Source: JBHGYD01 sp041920415
GTDB taxonomy: Bacteria > Bacillota > Bacilli > Bacillales > Anoxybacillaceae
Assembly: GCA_041920415.1 (NCBI GenBank)
Contig: JBHGYD010000049.1
Span: 173,391-237,390, forward strand
Direction of reading: 5' to 3'
Length of the DNA stretch: 64,000 nt
Position numbers and translations under genes: made by a program. The stretch's first letter is position 1; each line of letters opens with the position of its first letter. The notes below the pieces were generated by a model. The model was not told the origin of the DNA, made no database searches, and was given only the letters and a program-made list of their open reading frames with translations. Shown one piece after another: positions 25,784-34,942 of the stretch.

Positions 25784-27755
25784 CCGCGGCATTTTTATAC
25801 AAAATCTACGAAACGTTGGCTGGATCGGGATTGTTCATGTGCTTGTTTTATTTGCGGCGATACCGCTCCAATTAGTAATGATGTATACAAAGTATACAGA
25901 CGACCAATGGAAATACTTGCCTAATTGGAATAACGTCTTTGAGATATCCAACGTCTTTCAAGGAATGGTCGTATTTACGATTCCCGTTTTGTTAGCCATC
26001 TTTTTATTTCGTTATATGCAAGTGAAGCGATCAGCTGATTATATTCATAGTTTGCCGATCCGTCGCGAAGCGCTGTTTTATCAGCATATAGCGTTTGGTA
26101 CATTAATGTTAATTGTTCCTATATTGTTCACTGCCGTCTTGACGATCGTCTTATGCTATGCTTTACCGTGGAATAATATCCATTTTTCGATCGTTGATAT
26201 TATAATATGGGCAGCGGAAACTTGTTTAATGGAGCTATTTGTCTTTTCCGCAAGCGTGTGCATGGGTATATTAACGGGTATATCGGTCTTACAAGGGGCA
26301 CTGTCTTATATTTTGCTTTTGTTTCCAGCTGGGATATCGGTCCTTGTATTAATGAATATGAAATACGTACTCTTTGGTTTTGCGGCTGATTATTATTTAA
26401 ATGCAAACCTTGAACATATCATTCCATTTTTCAGATTTATAGAATTAAGAACAAAACCGTTAACGGTTGCGGAGGTCAGTGGATATCTCTTTTTGATTGT
26501 GGTGTTTTGCGCACTGTCTTTATGGTTGTATAAAAAACGACATAGCGAAGTCGCTAATCAAGCGCTGGCCTTCCCACTATTGCGACCTGTGTTTAAATAT
26601 GGAGTTGCCTTTTGTACGATGCTTGTCGGTGGTTTCTATTTCGGCGAAACACAGCGGCAGTTTGCATGGATTATATTTGGCTATATTACATTTTCACTGA
26701 TCGGTTTTTTTGTTGCAGAAATGATTATCGAAAAAACATGGCGCGTATTTCATAAATGGAAAGGGTATGTGTATTTTGCGATGGCTATGTTGGTCATCGG
26801 TGTCTTCCTTCACTTAGATATTACCGGATATGAAAAACGGCTGCCATCTTTAGGCGACATTCAACGCGTCTATTTTGGGGAATCCGCATATGAGTTTGAA
26901 AATAACAGAGAACAATCCAACGCGCCCTTGGAACAATCCAATCAATTTTTAAAAACAAAAAGCAATATCAAAAACGTCTATCTCTTTCACCAACAACTCA
27001 TTCACGATCGCCCAACGACTTCATTACCGAGCTCGGAAACGCGTCAAGTGGCCATTGGTTATGAGTTAAAAAATGGCGAAAAAATGATTCGTACGTATAA
27101 CATTCCGTTTGAAACATATAAGAACTTTTACAAATCAATCATGGAGTCGACAGAGTATAAGAAAAACTTTTATTTTCTCCTTCACGACAAAGGGGTTTCA
27201 CCGATTCGTCAAGTGACGATTCATGCGTTTCATCCGTTCGAAAAAACGGTTATGTTGACCGATCCGAAACAAGTCCAACAATTTGTTTCGATTTTAAAAA
27301 CAGAACTAGAAAACGAAACGGTTGATGATATGCTCTATGCAAGAGATGGATGGGGCGACATGGAGTTATTGCAAAGCGATGGAGATAACATTCCACTGAC
27401 ATGGAAAAAATCATATCTTCGCTTAGAGAAATGGCTTGAGCAACAAGGATTGCTTTCAAAAGCAAGAACGACAGCCGATGATATTCAGTATGCGATTGTC
27501 ATCAAAAACGAGGAACGAAAACCGTTGTATGAACTAACAGAGGACCCGAATTTCCAACAACAATTACAAACGAGAACAGATGTACTGCGCATTACTGATA
27601 AGAAGCAATTAGAAGAATGCTTACGCGAATCATCTGAAATCGACGATGCTCCTTTGTATATCATCGCGTATTATCGTTCGAATCACTCCGGTCTTCAATG
27701 GAGTGGTTTCACGGAGCAACATGTCCCTGGATTTATTCGTGAGTCATTTAAATAA
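25758..27755 (+). CDS. large ABC permease with C-terminal soluble domain (DUF6449-like)
   Basis: About 665 residues. The first 370 contain roughly ten membrane helices beginning LSKTLWFNRGIFIQNLRNVGWIGIVHVLVLF. The remaining 290 form a soluble domain after a final helix (YVYFAMAMLVIGVFLHLDITGY) and are probably extracytoplasmic. B. subtilis uses separate YtrC and YtrD permeases, while this single longer protein fits what I recall as DUF6449 proteins. The ATG at 25749 lies directly against its G-rich site; the ATG at 25758 has better spacing. It ends at a terminator, so the operon has only three genes. Confidence 0.82.
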   Translation: MLSKTLWFNRGIFIQNLRNVGWIGIVHVLVLFAAIPLQLVMMYTKYTDDQWKYLPNWNNVFEISNVFQGMVVFTIPVLLAIFLFRYMQVKRSADYIHSLPIRREALFYQHIAFGTLMLIVPILFTAVLTIVLCYALPWNNIHFSIVDIIIWAAETCLMELFVFSASVCMGILTGISVLQGALSYILLLFPAGISVLVLMNMKYVLFGFAADYYLNANLEHIIPFFRFIELRTKPLTVAEVSGYLFLIVVFCALSLWLYKKRHSEVANQALAFPLLRPVFKYGVAFCTMLVGGFYFGETQRQFAWIIFGYITFSLIGFFVAEMIIEKTWRVFHKWKGYVYFAMAMLVIGVFLHLDITGYEKRLPSLGDIQRVYFGESAYEFENNREQSNAPLEQSNQFLKTKSNIKNVYLFHQQLIHDRPTTSLPSSETRQVAIGYELKNGEKMIRTYNIPFETYKNFYKSIMESTEYKKNFYFLLHDKGVSPIRQVTIHAFHPFEKTVMLTDPKQVQQFVSILKTELENETVDDMLYARDGWGDMELLQSDGDNIPLTWKKSYLRLEKWLEQQGLLSKARTTADDIQYAIVIKNEERKPLYELTEDPNFQQQLQTRTDVLRITDKKQLEECLRESSEIDDAPLYIIAYYRSNHSGLQWSGFTEQHVPGFIRESFK

Positions 27756-27772
27756 ACGAGAGGAAATAAGTA

Positions 27773-27809
27773 AATGAGACTAACTAGTATGAGTTAGTCT
27801 CATTTTTTA
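27773..27809 (+). terminator. terminator of the ytr-like operon
   Basis: AATGAGACTAACT (27773-27785) pairs with AGTTAGTCTCATT (27792-27804), followed by a T run. Confidence 0.88.
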
Positions 27810-27816
27810 TCGGAAC

Positions 27817-27889
27817 ATTCAAATTATTATTTGAATTGACGCTTTTCTTCATGAACGCATATACTATATTCAAGTAAATATTTGAATAT
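27817..27889 (+). promoter_or_regulatory. cad promoter with two CadC-type operators
   Basis: Operator 1 is ATTCAAAT-TATT-ATTTGAAT (27817-27836), a perfect 8-bp dyad. The promoter TTGACG (27836-27841) and TATACT (27860-27865) are 18 bases apart. Operator 2 is ATATTCAA (27866-27873), eight bases, TTGAATAT (27882-27889), ending 13 bases before the start codon. Operator 2 resembles the cadO of staphylococcal plasmid pI258 as I recall it. Flanking dyads should allow tight repression by the ArsR/SmtB protein encoded next. Confidence 0.75.
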
Positions 27890-27902
27890 TGAAGGTGAGA
27901 AG

Positions 27903-28262
27903 ATGACGCAAGATACATGCGAAATTTTTTGTTTTGACGAACCAAAAGTGAATGCGTTAAAACAACGAATGGAGAACATTCAAGGGGTTGAGCGGTTGTT
28001 TAAAGCGCTATCCGATGCAACACGGCTAAAAATCGTCTATGCACTGACGCTTGAAGAAGAGTTATGCGTTTGCGATGTCGCAAATATTATTGGCTCTACT
28101 GTTGCGACGGCTTCCCATCATTTGCGCTTCCTTCGCGATATCGGTTTGGCCAAATACCGCAAAGAAGGAAAACTTGTATTTTACTCTTTGCAAGATGAAC
28201 ACGTTCATCAGCTTGTTTCCATTGCACTTGTACATGCGAAGGAGGGGGAAAATGGAAAATAA
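27903..28262 (+). CDS. cadC: ArsR/SmtB-family metal-responsive repressor, CadC-like
   Basis: About 119 residues. The metal-sensing alpha3 helix carries ELCVCD with both cysteines, an N-terminal CEIFCF supplies further thiols, and the recognition helix is VATASHHLRFLRDIGLAKY. This cysteine set is the CadC type that senses Cd(II), Pb(II) and Zn(II). The C-terminal D/H residues around DEHVHQLVSIALVH could form a second site. TTG at 27882 is in frame, but the ATG at 27903 follows GAAGGTGAG. The stop overlaps the start of the ATPase gene. Confidence 0.9.
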   Translation: MTQDTCEIFCFDEPKVNALKQRMENIQGVERLFKALSDATRLKIVYALTLEEELCVCDVANIIGSTVATASHHLRFLRDIGLAKYRKEGKLVFYSLQDEHVHQLVSIALVHAKEGENGK

Positions 28263-30354
28263 ACATGTGTACCGGCTACAAGGTCTTTCTTGCGCTAATT
28301 GCGCCGCTCAATTTGAAAAAAACGTGAAAGCGATTGAAACCGTAACTGATGCGCAAGTGAATTTTGGGGCAGCGAAATTAACGGTAGTTGGTGAAGCATC
28401 CATTGAGCAGCTCGAAAAAGCCGGAGCATTCGACGGCATTCAAGTCGTTCCCGAAAAAGAACGAAACGAGATTCTGAAACTCCCTTTTTGGAAAAAGCGT
28501 ACGAATGTCATGGCTGCTATTTCTGCTTTCTTCCTTTTACTTGGATATGTTTTCTCTATTTTTAGTGGGGAAGATGATGGTATCACGATTGGATTATTTG
28601 CTGTTTCCATTTTCATTGGTGGATATGATTTATTTAAAGCAGGAATTGCTAATTTGTTACGTTTTCGGTTCGATATGAAAGCGCTCATGACGATTGCGAT
28701 TATCGGGGCAGCGTTAATCGGAGAATGGCAAGAAGGAGCGGTCGTTGTTTTTCTATTTGCCGTCAGTGAAGCGCTAGAACGGTATTCGATGGACCGGGCG
28801 CGTCGCTCCATTCAACGTTTAATGGAAATCGCACCGAAAAAAGCGATCGTTCGCAGAGGGAATCGAGAGTATGAAATCGACGTTGATGATTTGCAAATCA
28901 ACGATATTATTGTCGTAAAACCTGGGCAGAAAATTGCGATGGACGGTATCGTCGTTCAAGGGACATCTTGCGTCAATGAAGCAGCGATTACGGGTGAATC
29001 AATGCCTGTTCATAAAACAGTCGGTGATGAAGTATATGCCGGAACGCTGAATGAAGAAGGGGCATTAGAAGTGCGCGTCACAAAAAGAGTGGAAGATTCA
29101 ACGATCGCTAAAATTATTCATCTTGTTGAAGAAGCACAAGCGGAACGTGCCCCATCCCAACAACTTGTTGATCGTTTTGCGCGCTACTATACACCAGCGA
29201 TTATGGCTATTGCTGTTTTTGTAGCGACTGTTCCGCCGCTATGGTTCGGCGGAGAGTGGGAAACATGGATTTATCGGGGGTTAACCGTATTAGTCGTCGG
29301 TTGTCCGTGCGCGCTTGTTATTAGTACGCCGGTCGCGATTGTCACCGCTATTGGTCAAGCGGCGCGTCAAGGAGTATTAATCAAAGGTGGCGTTTATTTA
29401 GAAGAAATGGGGCAGCTTACGGCGATCGCTTTTGATAAAACCGGAACGCTAACAAAAGGAACACCAGAAGTAACAGACATTCGCTTATTCAGCGATATAA
29501 GTGAACAAGAATTTTTGCGCATAGCCGCATCCATTGAAAAATATTCGCAACATCCGCTTGCTTCGGCGATCGTACGAAAAGCTGAACAACAAGGACTCTC
29601 ACTTGACGATTGGCAAGTAACCGACTTCCGCTCGATAACAGGAAAAGGGGCAGCCGCCTCTATTAATGGAATGATGTATTATATCGGAAGTCCTGCTTTG
29701 TTTTCCGCCCATCTTTTATCGGCAGAGGTTCGTGGCGCTATCGAATCACTCCAACAAGAAGGAAAAACAGTGATGGGATTGGGCAGCGACGAACAGTTCC
29801 TTGGGGTGATTGCGGTTTCTGACCAAGTACGCGAAAACGCTGCTTCTGTCATCCAACAACTACATGAACTTGGCATCGAAAAAACGGTGATGGTAACAGG
29901 AGATAATACAGCAACAGCTAAAGCGATTCGCACCGTTCTCGGTGTAACAGAAGTGAAAGCAGAATTGCTTCCGGAAGATAAACTGAACGCCATTAAGACA
30001 TTGCGAAACGAATACGGCCGCATCGCCATGGTGGGAGATGGAGTGAACGATGCTCCAGCGTTAGCGGCAGCCAATGTTGGAATTGCCATGGGAAAAGCCG
30101 GCACCGATGTCGCTTTAGAAACAGCCGATATGGTGTTAATGGCTGATGACCTTCACCAACTGCCTTACGCGATTCGATTAAGTCGAAAAACATTACGTAT
30201 CATTAAAGAAAATATTACGTTTGCCTTATCGTTAAAGCTGCTTGCCTTAATTCTCATCATTCCAGGCTGGCTTACGCTATGGCTTGCGATTTTTGCCGAC
30301 ATGGGAGCGACTTTGATTGTTCTTTTTAACTCGTTGCGATTGATGCGTGTGTAG
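28252..30354 (+). CDS. cadA: heavy-metal P1B-type ATPase, CadA-like
   Basis: A 700-residue efflux ATPase. One N-terminal HMA domain has GLSCANC (Cys14, Cys17). The transmembrane metal site is VVGCPCALVIS near residue 350. The phosphorylation site DKTGTLTKGT is near Asp395, with TGESMP, SQHPLASAI and GDGVNDAPALAAA in the usual places. A much longer frame begins inside cadC, but the ATG at 28252 follows GGAGGGGG exactly. CPC plus CadC control predicts Cd/Zn/Pb export; copper is less likely with this regulator. Confidence 0.93.
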   Translation: MENKHVYRLQGLSCANCAAQFEKNVKAIETVTDAQVNFGAAKLTVVGEASIEQLEKAGAFDGIQVVPEKERNEILKLPFWKKRTNVMAAISAFFLLLGYVFSIFSGEDDGITIGLFAVSIFIGGYDLFKAGIANLLRFRFDMKALMTIAIIGAALIGEWQEGAVVVFLFAVSEALERYSMDRARRSIQRLMEIAPKKAIVRRGNREYEIDVDDLQINDIIVVKPGQKIAMDGIVVQGTSCVNEAAITGESMPVHKTVGDEVYAGTLNEEGALEVRVTKRVEDSTIAKIIHLVEEAQAERAPSQQLVDRFARYYTPAIMAIAVFVATVPPLWFGGEWETWIYRGLTVLVVGCPCALVISTPVAIVTAIGQAARQGVLIKGGVYLEEMGQLTAIAFDKTGTLTKGTPEVTDIRLFSDISEQEFLRIAASIEKYSQHPLASAIVRKAEQQGLSLDDWQVTDFRSITGKGAAASINGMMYYIGSPALFSAHLLSAEVRGAIESLQQEGKTVMGLGSDEQFLGVIAVSDQVRENAASVIQQLHELGIEKTVMVTGDNTATAKAIRTVLGVTEVKAELLPEDKLNAIKTLRNEYGRIAMVGDGVNDAPALAAANVGIAMGKAGTDVALETADMVLMADDLHQLPYAIRLSRKTLRIIKENITFALSLKLLALILIIPGWLTLWLAIFADMGATLIVLFNSLRLMRV

Positions 30355-30446
30355 AAAGAGAGGGACTCAAAAGGCTCTTCTACCCCAAGAAAACACAATA
30401 TACAGTGTTGCTATCGATAGTAAGATAATGTATATAGTACTAAACA

Positions 30447-30481
30447 GGGCTGGCTCATTACTTTGGGTCAGCCCCCTTTTA
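30447..30481 (+). terminator. terminator of the cad operon
   Basis: GGGCTG (30447-30452) pairs with CAGCCC (30469-30474) across an imperfect loop, followed by CCCTTTT. Weaker than neighbouring terminators. Confidence 0.55.
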
Positions 30482-30709
30482 GCGATTCCAGCGGGTTTGT
30501 TTTTGACGAAGAAATGTCATCAGTACATCAATTCCCCATAACAGCAGGAACAGAAATAAAATAAATAACTCCGTTGCTTCCATGACATGAAAAGGGATGA
30601 TCATATCTTGGAAAGATTGATACAGATGTTCCCCCATTAACATATTCATCCCAACCTCAGTCCCTGCTAATAAACAGGTGATCAACAATGAGATACCAAG
30701 TAACTTCAT
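30479..30709 (-). CDS. small two-helix membrane protein, unknown
   Basis: A 76-residue protein with two hydrophobic helices (LLGISLLITCLLAGTEVGM and LFILFLFLLLWGIDVLMTF) separated by a loop with HLYQSFQDMIIPFHVMEATE, ending in a basic tail RQKQTRWNR. The ATG at 30709 lies about eleven bases after GAGG; a GTG at 30718 is too close to it. It is divergent from the second germination operon. I do not recognise the family; a spore-membrane role is only suggested by position. Confidence 0.55.
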   Translation of the reverse strand: MKLLGISLLITCLLAGTEVGMNMLMGEHLYQSFQDMIIPFHVMEATELFILFLFLLLWGIDVLMTFLRQKQTRWNR

Positions 30710-30824
30710 TTGAATCACTTCCTCTTTTTTTCTTCTAGTTTCCGTTTTCCTTTCCTACTTCATGTGTATAACCGATTTTCCATTTGTTTATAATAATGAC
30801 AAATTCATGATAGGGGAATAGAAC

Positions 30825-32441
30825 ATGCTTTTTCAGTGGGGATTAAGAAAAAAGGAACGAAACCATCCATCAACGACCAATGAACAAGAAAAAAGCGGAC
30901 AAGCACAAGACGTTCCAAACGGAGTGATTGGACAAACGATTGATAGCAATATTGACATGGTTCAACGAACAACGGGAAATAGCTCTGATATCGTCATTCG
31001 CCGCTTTACATTAGGGACGGAGAACCCAATTCGTGCAGCTATCATTTTTACAGAAGGTCTTGTTGATAACCAAACCATTTATGATTTTTTACTTGAATCG
31101 TTGATGAAAGCAGACCTCCCTTCTTTCTGTTTACCTAACCAAGCCTTTTCACTCATCGAACAAAAAATAGCGGCCATTGGTGAAATCAAACGTATTGAAC
31201 AATGGATTGATTTGTTTTTGTCTCTCATGTCTGGTGAAACGATTATTTTTATAGACGGCGTACCAAGCGCTTTAAGTGCTAATACAAAAGGTGGGGAGCA
31301 TCGGGCGATTGAAGAGCCCAGCACGCAACTTGCGATTCGCGGTCCGCGCGAAGGATTCACCGAATCACTTCGTACGAATACCGCAATGATTCGCCGCCGC
31401 ATTAAAAACCCAAACTTATGGCTGGAAACAATGGAAATTGGTGAAGTCACACAGACGGATGTGGCAATCATGTATATCAAAGGAATTGTGAATGACGAGA
31501 TCGTTGAAGAAGTAAGAAAACGATTACGTCGTATTCACATTGATAGTATTCTTGAATCGGGTTATATCGAGCAATTAATTGAAGACCAAACGTTTACGAC
31601 GTTTCCGACGATCTACCATACGGAACGTCCAGATATTGTGGCGGCCAATCTTCTTGAAGGAAGAGTTGCGATTTTAGTAGACGGAACGCCATTCGTCTTA
31701 ATAGCACCAGCTGTATTTATTCAGTTTTTTCAGGCCGTAGAAGATTATTATGCACGCTTTGATATTGCTACGGCTCTTCGCTTTTTACGCGTACTTATTT
31801 TCTTTATTTCACTTGTCGCTCCGGCTGTGTATATTTCAGCAACAACGTTTCATCAAGAAATGATTCCGACACCACTTGTTATTGCGATTGCGGCTCAACG
31901 TGAATCAGTGCCGTTTCCTGCTTTTGTGGAAGCGTTAATGATGGAAGTGACGTTTGAAATTTTGCGGGAAGCAGGTGTTCGTCTCCCACGCACCATCGGT
32001 CAAGCGGTCTCGATTGTCGGAGCACTTGTCATTGGTCAAACCGCTGTCCAAGCTGGGATTGTATCTTCAGCGATGGTCATTATCGTGTCGATTACCGCAA
32101 TTGCGAGCTTTGCGACACCATCGTTTGCGATTGCTATTTCCGCACGATTAATTCGCTTTTTGCTTATGTTTCTTGCGGCGTTGTTTGGCTTTTATGGTAT
32201 TATTATCGGCATTATTTTCATGACCATCCATTTATGCAGCCTTCGTTCTTTTGGTGTACCGTATATGTCACCCATCGCTCCGTTTATTCCTGCGAACTTC
32301 GGTGACACATTGTTTCGCTTACCAACATGGGCAGGAAAAGAACGACCACGTCTTATCAATCAAACCAATGTGATTCGGCAAGGAAAACATCAGCGCCCCG
32401 AGCCGCCTAACCAGACCAATAAAGAAGGTGATGATCATTAA
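30825..32441 (+). CDS. GerA-family spore germination protein (second receptor, A subunit)
   Basis: 538 residues. After a polar, low-complexity N-terminus comes the soluble domain with AIRGPREGFTESLRTNTAMIRRRIKN, and then membrane segments with TTFHQEMIPTPLVIAIAAQRESVPFPAFVEALMMEVTFEILREAGVRLPRTIGQAVSIVGALVIGQTAVQAG. These are hallmark GerA/GerKA sequences. ATG at 30825 follows AGGGGAATAGAAC. It heads an A-C-B operon and is a paralogue of the gene ending at 18078. Confidence 0.92.
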   Translation: MLFQWGLRKKERNHPSTTNEQEKSGQAQDVPNGVIGQTIDSNIDMVQRTTGNSSDIVIRRFTLGTENPIRAAIIFTEGLVDNQTIYDFLLESLMKADLPSFCLPNQAFSLIEQKIAAIGEIKRIEQWIDLFLSLMSGETIIFIDGVPSALSANTKGGEHRAIEEPSTQLAIRGPREGFTESLRTNTAMIRRRIKNPNLWLETMEIGEVTQTDVAIMYIKGIVNDEIVEEVRKRLRRIHIDSILESGYIEQLIEDQTFTTFPTIYHTERPDIVAANLLEGRVAILVDGTPFVLIAPAVFIQFFQAVEDYYARFDIATALRFLRVLIFFISLVAPAVYISATTFHQEMIPTPLVIAIAAQRESVPFPAFVEALMMEVTFEILREAGVRLPRTIGQAVSIVGALVIGQTAVQAGIVSSAMVIIVSITAIASFATPSFAIAISARLIRFLLMFLAALFGFYGIIIGIIFMTIHLCSLRSFGVPYMSPIAPFIPANFGDTLFRLPTWAGKERPRLINQTNVIRQGKHQRPEPPNQTNKEGDDH

Positions 32442-33651
32442 CTATCATCGCGTTTTCCTTATCTTTCTGTTGATGAGCATAACCACACTTTCTGGATGTT
32501 GGAGCAAAAAAGAACTGACCGATTTGGCGTTTATTATTGCGGTTGGGCTCGATAAAACAACCGATGGAAAATATGTAGCTACCTTTCAAGTTGTCAATCC
32601 TGGTAACATAGCTGGAGCAACGCAGCAAGGCGGGGGAAGTGGAGGTCTCCCGGTAACATTATATACGTCAACAGGAGACAATTTAGTGGAAGCCAACCGC
32701 AAAGGCTCAAAAAAAATATCGCGACTTTTATATTATGCCCATACGAATCTGGTGGTCATCGGCGAAGAATTAGCGAAAGAAGGAATTAGTGATGTCTTTG
32801 ATGTGGTTGAACGAAATCCGCAATTTCGTACGACTGCGACGGTCGTTATCGCTCATCATCGAACAGCGGAAGAGATTTTAAAGGTACTCACGCCGATTGA
32901 CAAAATCCCCGCCAATAAAATAATCAAAACATTACAATTTACAGAAAAAGTATGGGGGCAAAATATGGAAGTACATGCTGGAGAAATTATCGAAGATTTT
33001 TCATTAGCGGGAAAAGAACCGGTCATTAGCGGTTTTCGTTTAACGGGAGATGTAGAAAAAGGGAAACAACAAACAAATGTCCAATCAATTGAACCGAATG
33101 CACAGCTTCATGCTGACGAACTTGCTATTTTTAAAGGGGGAAAATTAATCGGATGGATGTCTGGAGAGGCTGCTCGTGGGGTTGCCTGGGTTCTTAATAA
33201 AATCCGTCAGACAGTCATTACATTTGACTGGGAAAAGAAGAAAGAAGCAGTGGCGTATAAAGTTATGCGATCTAAAACAAACGTAACCGCCCATATGAAC
33301 AAAGGAAAACCGGTCATTTCCATTCATGTTGAAACGGAAGGAGATATTGGAGAAACATTTGTTCCGCTCGATTTGGCCAATCCTAAACAAATCGTTGCAC
33401 TTGAAAAAGAGATACAAAAGGAAATTCAAAAAGAAGTCATGAAAGCTGTGAAACGGGCCCAACAAGAAAAAAGTGATATTTTCGGATTTGGAGAAGTGCT
33501 GCATCGTGCTTATCCTCATGAATGGAAAAACATAAAAAAAGAGTGGAACAATCAATATTTTCCTCAGCTAGAAGTAAACGTGAAGGTGGACGCATTTATT
33601 CGTCGGACCGGCTTGCGAAACAAATCATATATTTCTCATTTTTATCCATAA
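32431..33651 (+). CDS. Ger(x)C-family germination lipoprotein (second receptor)
   Basis: About 406 residues with a signal peptide ending at the lipobox LSGC, then CWSKKELTDLAFIIAVGLDKT. Lipid anchoring in the inner spore membrane is expected. The GTG at 32428 and ATG at 32431 are both very close to AAAGAAGG, and the gene overlaps the gerA stop by eleven bases, so translation likely depends on coupling. The conserved DIFGFGEVLHRAYPHEWKNIKKEWNN near the C-terminus is family-typical. Confidence 0.88.
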   Translation: MIINYHRVFLIFLLMSITTLSGCWSKKELTDLAFIIAVGLDKTTDGKYVATFQVVNPGNIAGATQQGGGSGGLPVTLYTSTGDNLVEANRKGSKKISRLLYYAHTNLVVIGEELAKEGISDVFDVVERNPQFRTTATVVIAHHRTAEEILKVLTPIDKIPANKIIKTLQFTEKVWGQNMEVHAGEIIEDFSLAGKEPVISGFRLTGDVEKGKQQTNVQSIEPNAQLHADELAIFKGGKLIGWMSGEAARGVAWVLNKIRQTVITFDWEKKKEAVAYKVMRSKTNVTAHMNKGKPVISIHVETEGDIGETFVPLDLANPKQIVALEKEIQKEIQKEVMKAVKRAQQEKSDIFGFGEVLHRAYPHEWKNIKKEWNNQYFPQLEVNVKVDAFIRRTGLRNKSYISHFYP

Positions 33652-33671
33652 AAAAGGCGGTGGTGAAACGA

Positions 33672-34760
33672 ATGGAACGAGTAAAACTGAATGCATGGCA
33701 GCTGTTTGTGCTAATCATATTATTTGAACACGGGAGCGCCATTGTTATTCCGTTGGGAGTCGAGGCGAGACAAGATGTTTGGCTTGCAATTTTATGCGGA
33801 ATGGTGCTTAGCTTGTTTCTCTTCCTCATTTATCACCGCCTTTTTACGTATTATCCGACGCTTCCGTTGACCGGCTATGTTCAGAAAATCGTCGGTCCTT
33901 TTTTTGGAAAATGTCTTGCTCTTGTGTATGTATTATACTTTTTATATATTGCTGCGCGAGTATTGCGCGATTTTGGTGAGTTGTTATTAACATTTGCGTA
34001 TCCTGAAACACCGTTATTTATTCTAAATGCGATTATGATATTGACGGTTATGTATGGGGTATATAAAGGGATCGAAGTTTTGGTAAGAACGGGGGAATTG
34101 TTCTTTGTTCTTCTTTATCTTCTGGCTGTTTCGGGATTTATTTTAGTCATTGCCGCTGGTTTAATTGATATTCATCGATTACAACCTGTTCTTGAAGAAG
34201 GATGGCGCCGGATTTTCAAAGTTGTATTCACACAAACATTATATATTCCATTTGGTGAAATAATCGTTTTTACGATGTTACTTCCGTACTTAAACAATCA
34301 GAAAAAAGCAAAAGCCGTTGGATTATCAGCCATGATGTTAAGTGGCATTAATTTAGCGCTCACGATGGCTATTAATGTAGCCGTACTTGGAGCGGACGCT
34401 GTATCCCGTTCAACGTTTCCATTGCTAGACACGATTCGCGAAATTCGAGTGGCTAACTTTTTGGAACGATTAGATGTGTTTTTTATGATTGCTTTGATTG
34501 TTGGGGGTTTTTTCAAAATCAGCGTCTTTTTTTATGCCGGAGTAATTGGCACGGCTGATTTATTTAACATCAAAGAACATCAACGGCTGATTTATCCGTT
34601 TGGATTAGCCGTGTTATTGTTATCAATTGCCATTGCTAGCAATTTTGCTGAACATATTAAAGAAGGATTAAATATCGTGACCGTGTATATGCATATGCCA
34701 CTACAAATTGTGATTCCGATATTCCTACTTGTCATCGCTTCGATTCGAAATCGTAAGTAA
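33672..34760 (+). CDS. GerB-family germination permease (second receptor)
   Basis: A ten-helix permease of about 362 residues that starts ERVKLNAWQLFVLIILFEHGSAIVIPLG. The frame runs upstream into gerC, but GGTGGTGA precedes the ATG at 33672. Related to the B subunit of the first receptor but clearly diverged, which fits recognition of a different germinant. The operon ends with this gene. Confidence 0.88.
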   Translation: MERVKLNAWQLFVLIILFEHGSAIVIPLGVEARQDVWLAILCGMVLSLFLFLIYHRLFTYYPTLPLTGYVQKIVGPFFGKCLALVYVLYFLYIAARVLRDFGELLLTFAYPETPLFILNAIMILTVMYGVYKGIEVLVRTGELFFVLLYLLAVSGFILVIAAGLIDIHRLQPVLEEGWRRIFKVVFTQTLYIPFGEIIVFTMLLPYLNNQKKAKAVGLSAMMLSGINLALTMAINVAVLGADAVSRSTFPLLDTIREIRVANFLERLDVFFMIALIVGGFFKISVFFYAGVIGTADLFNIKEHQRLIYPFGLAVLLLSIAIASNFAEHIKEGLNIVTVYMHMPLQIVIPIFLLVIASIRNRK

Positions 34761-34942
34761 CGACACATGCTCACTTTTTTTGTGTTAGAAGCAGGAAAAA
34801 GAACATGATTTTAGAAATAATAAAAAATAGAGGTAATTAAAACTTTTATCCTATGAAAAAAGACGGAATCCCTTTATTCATCTATCATTTATAATAAAGC
34901 TAATAAAGATTTTACATTATGACAAAAAAGGGTTGAAAACAA

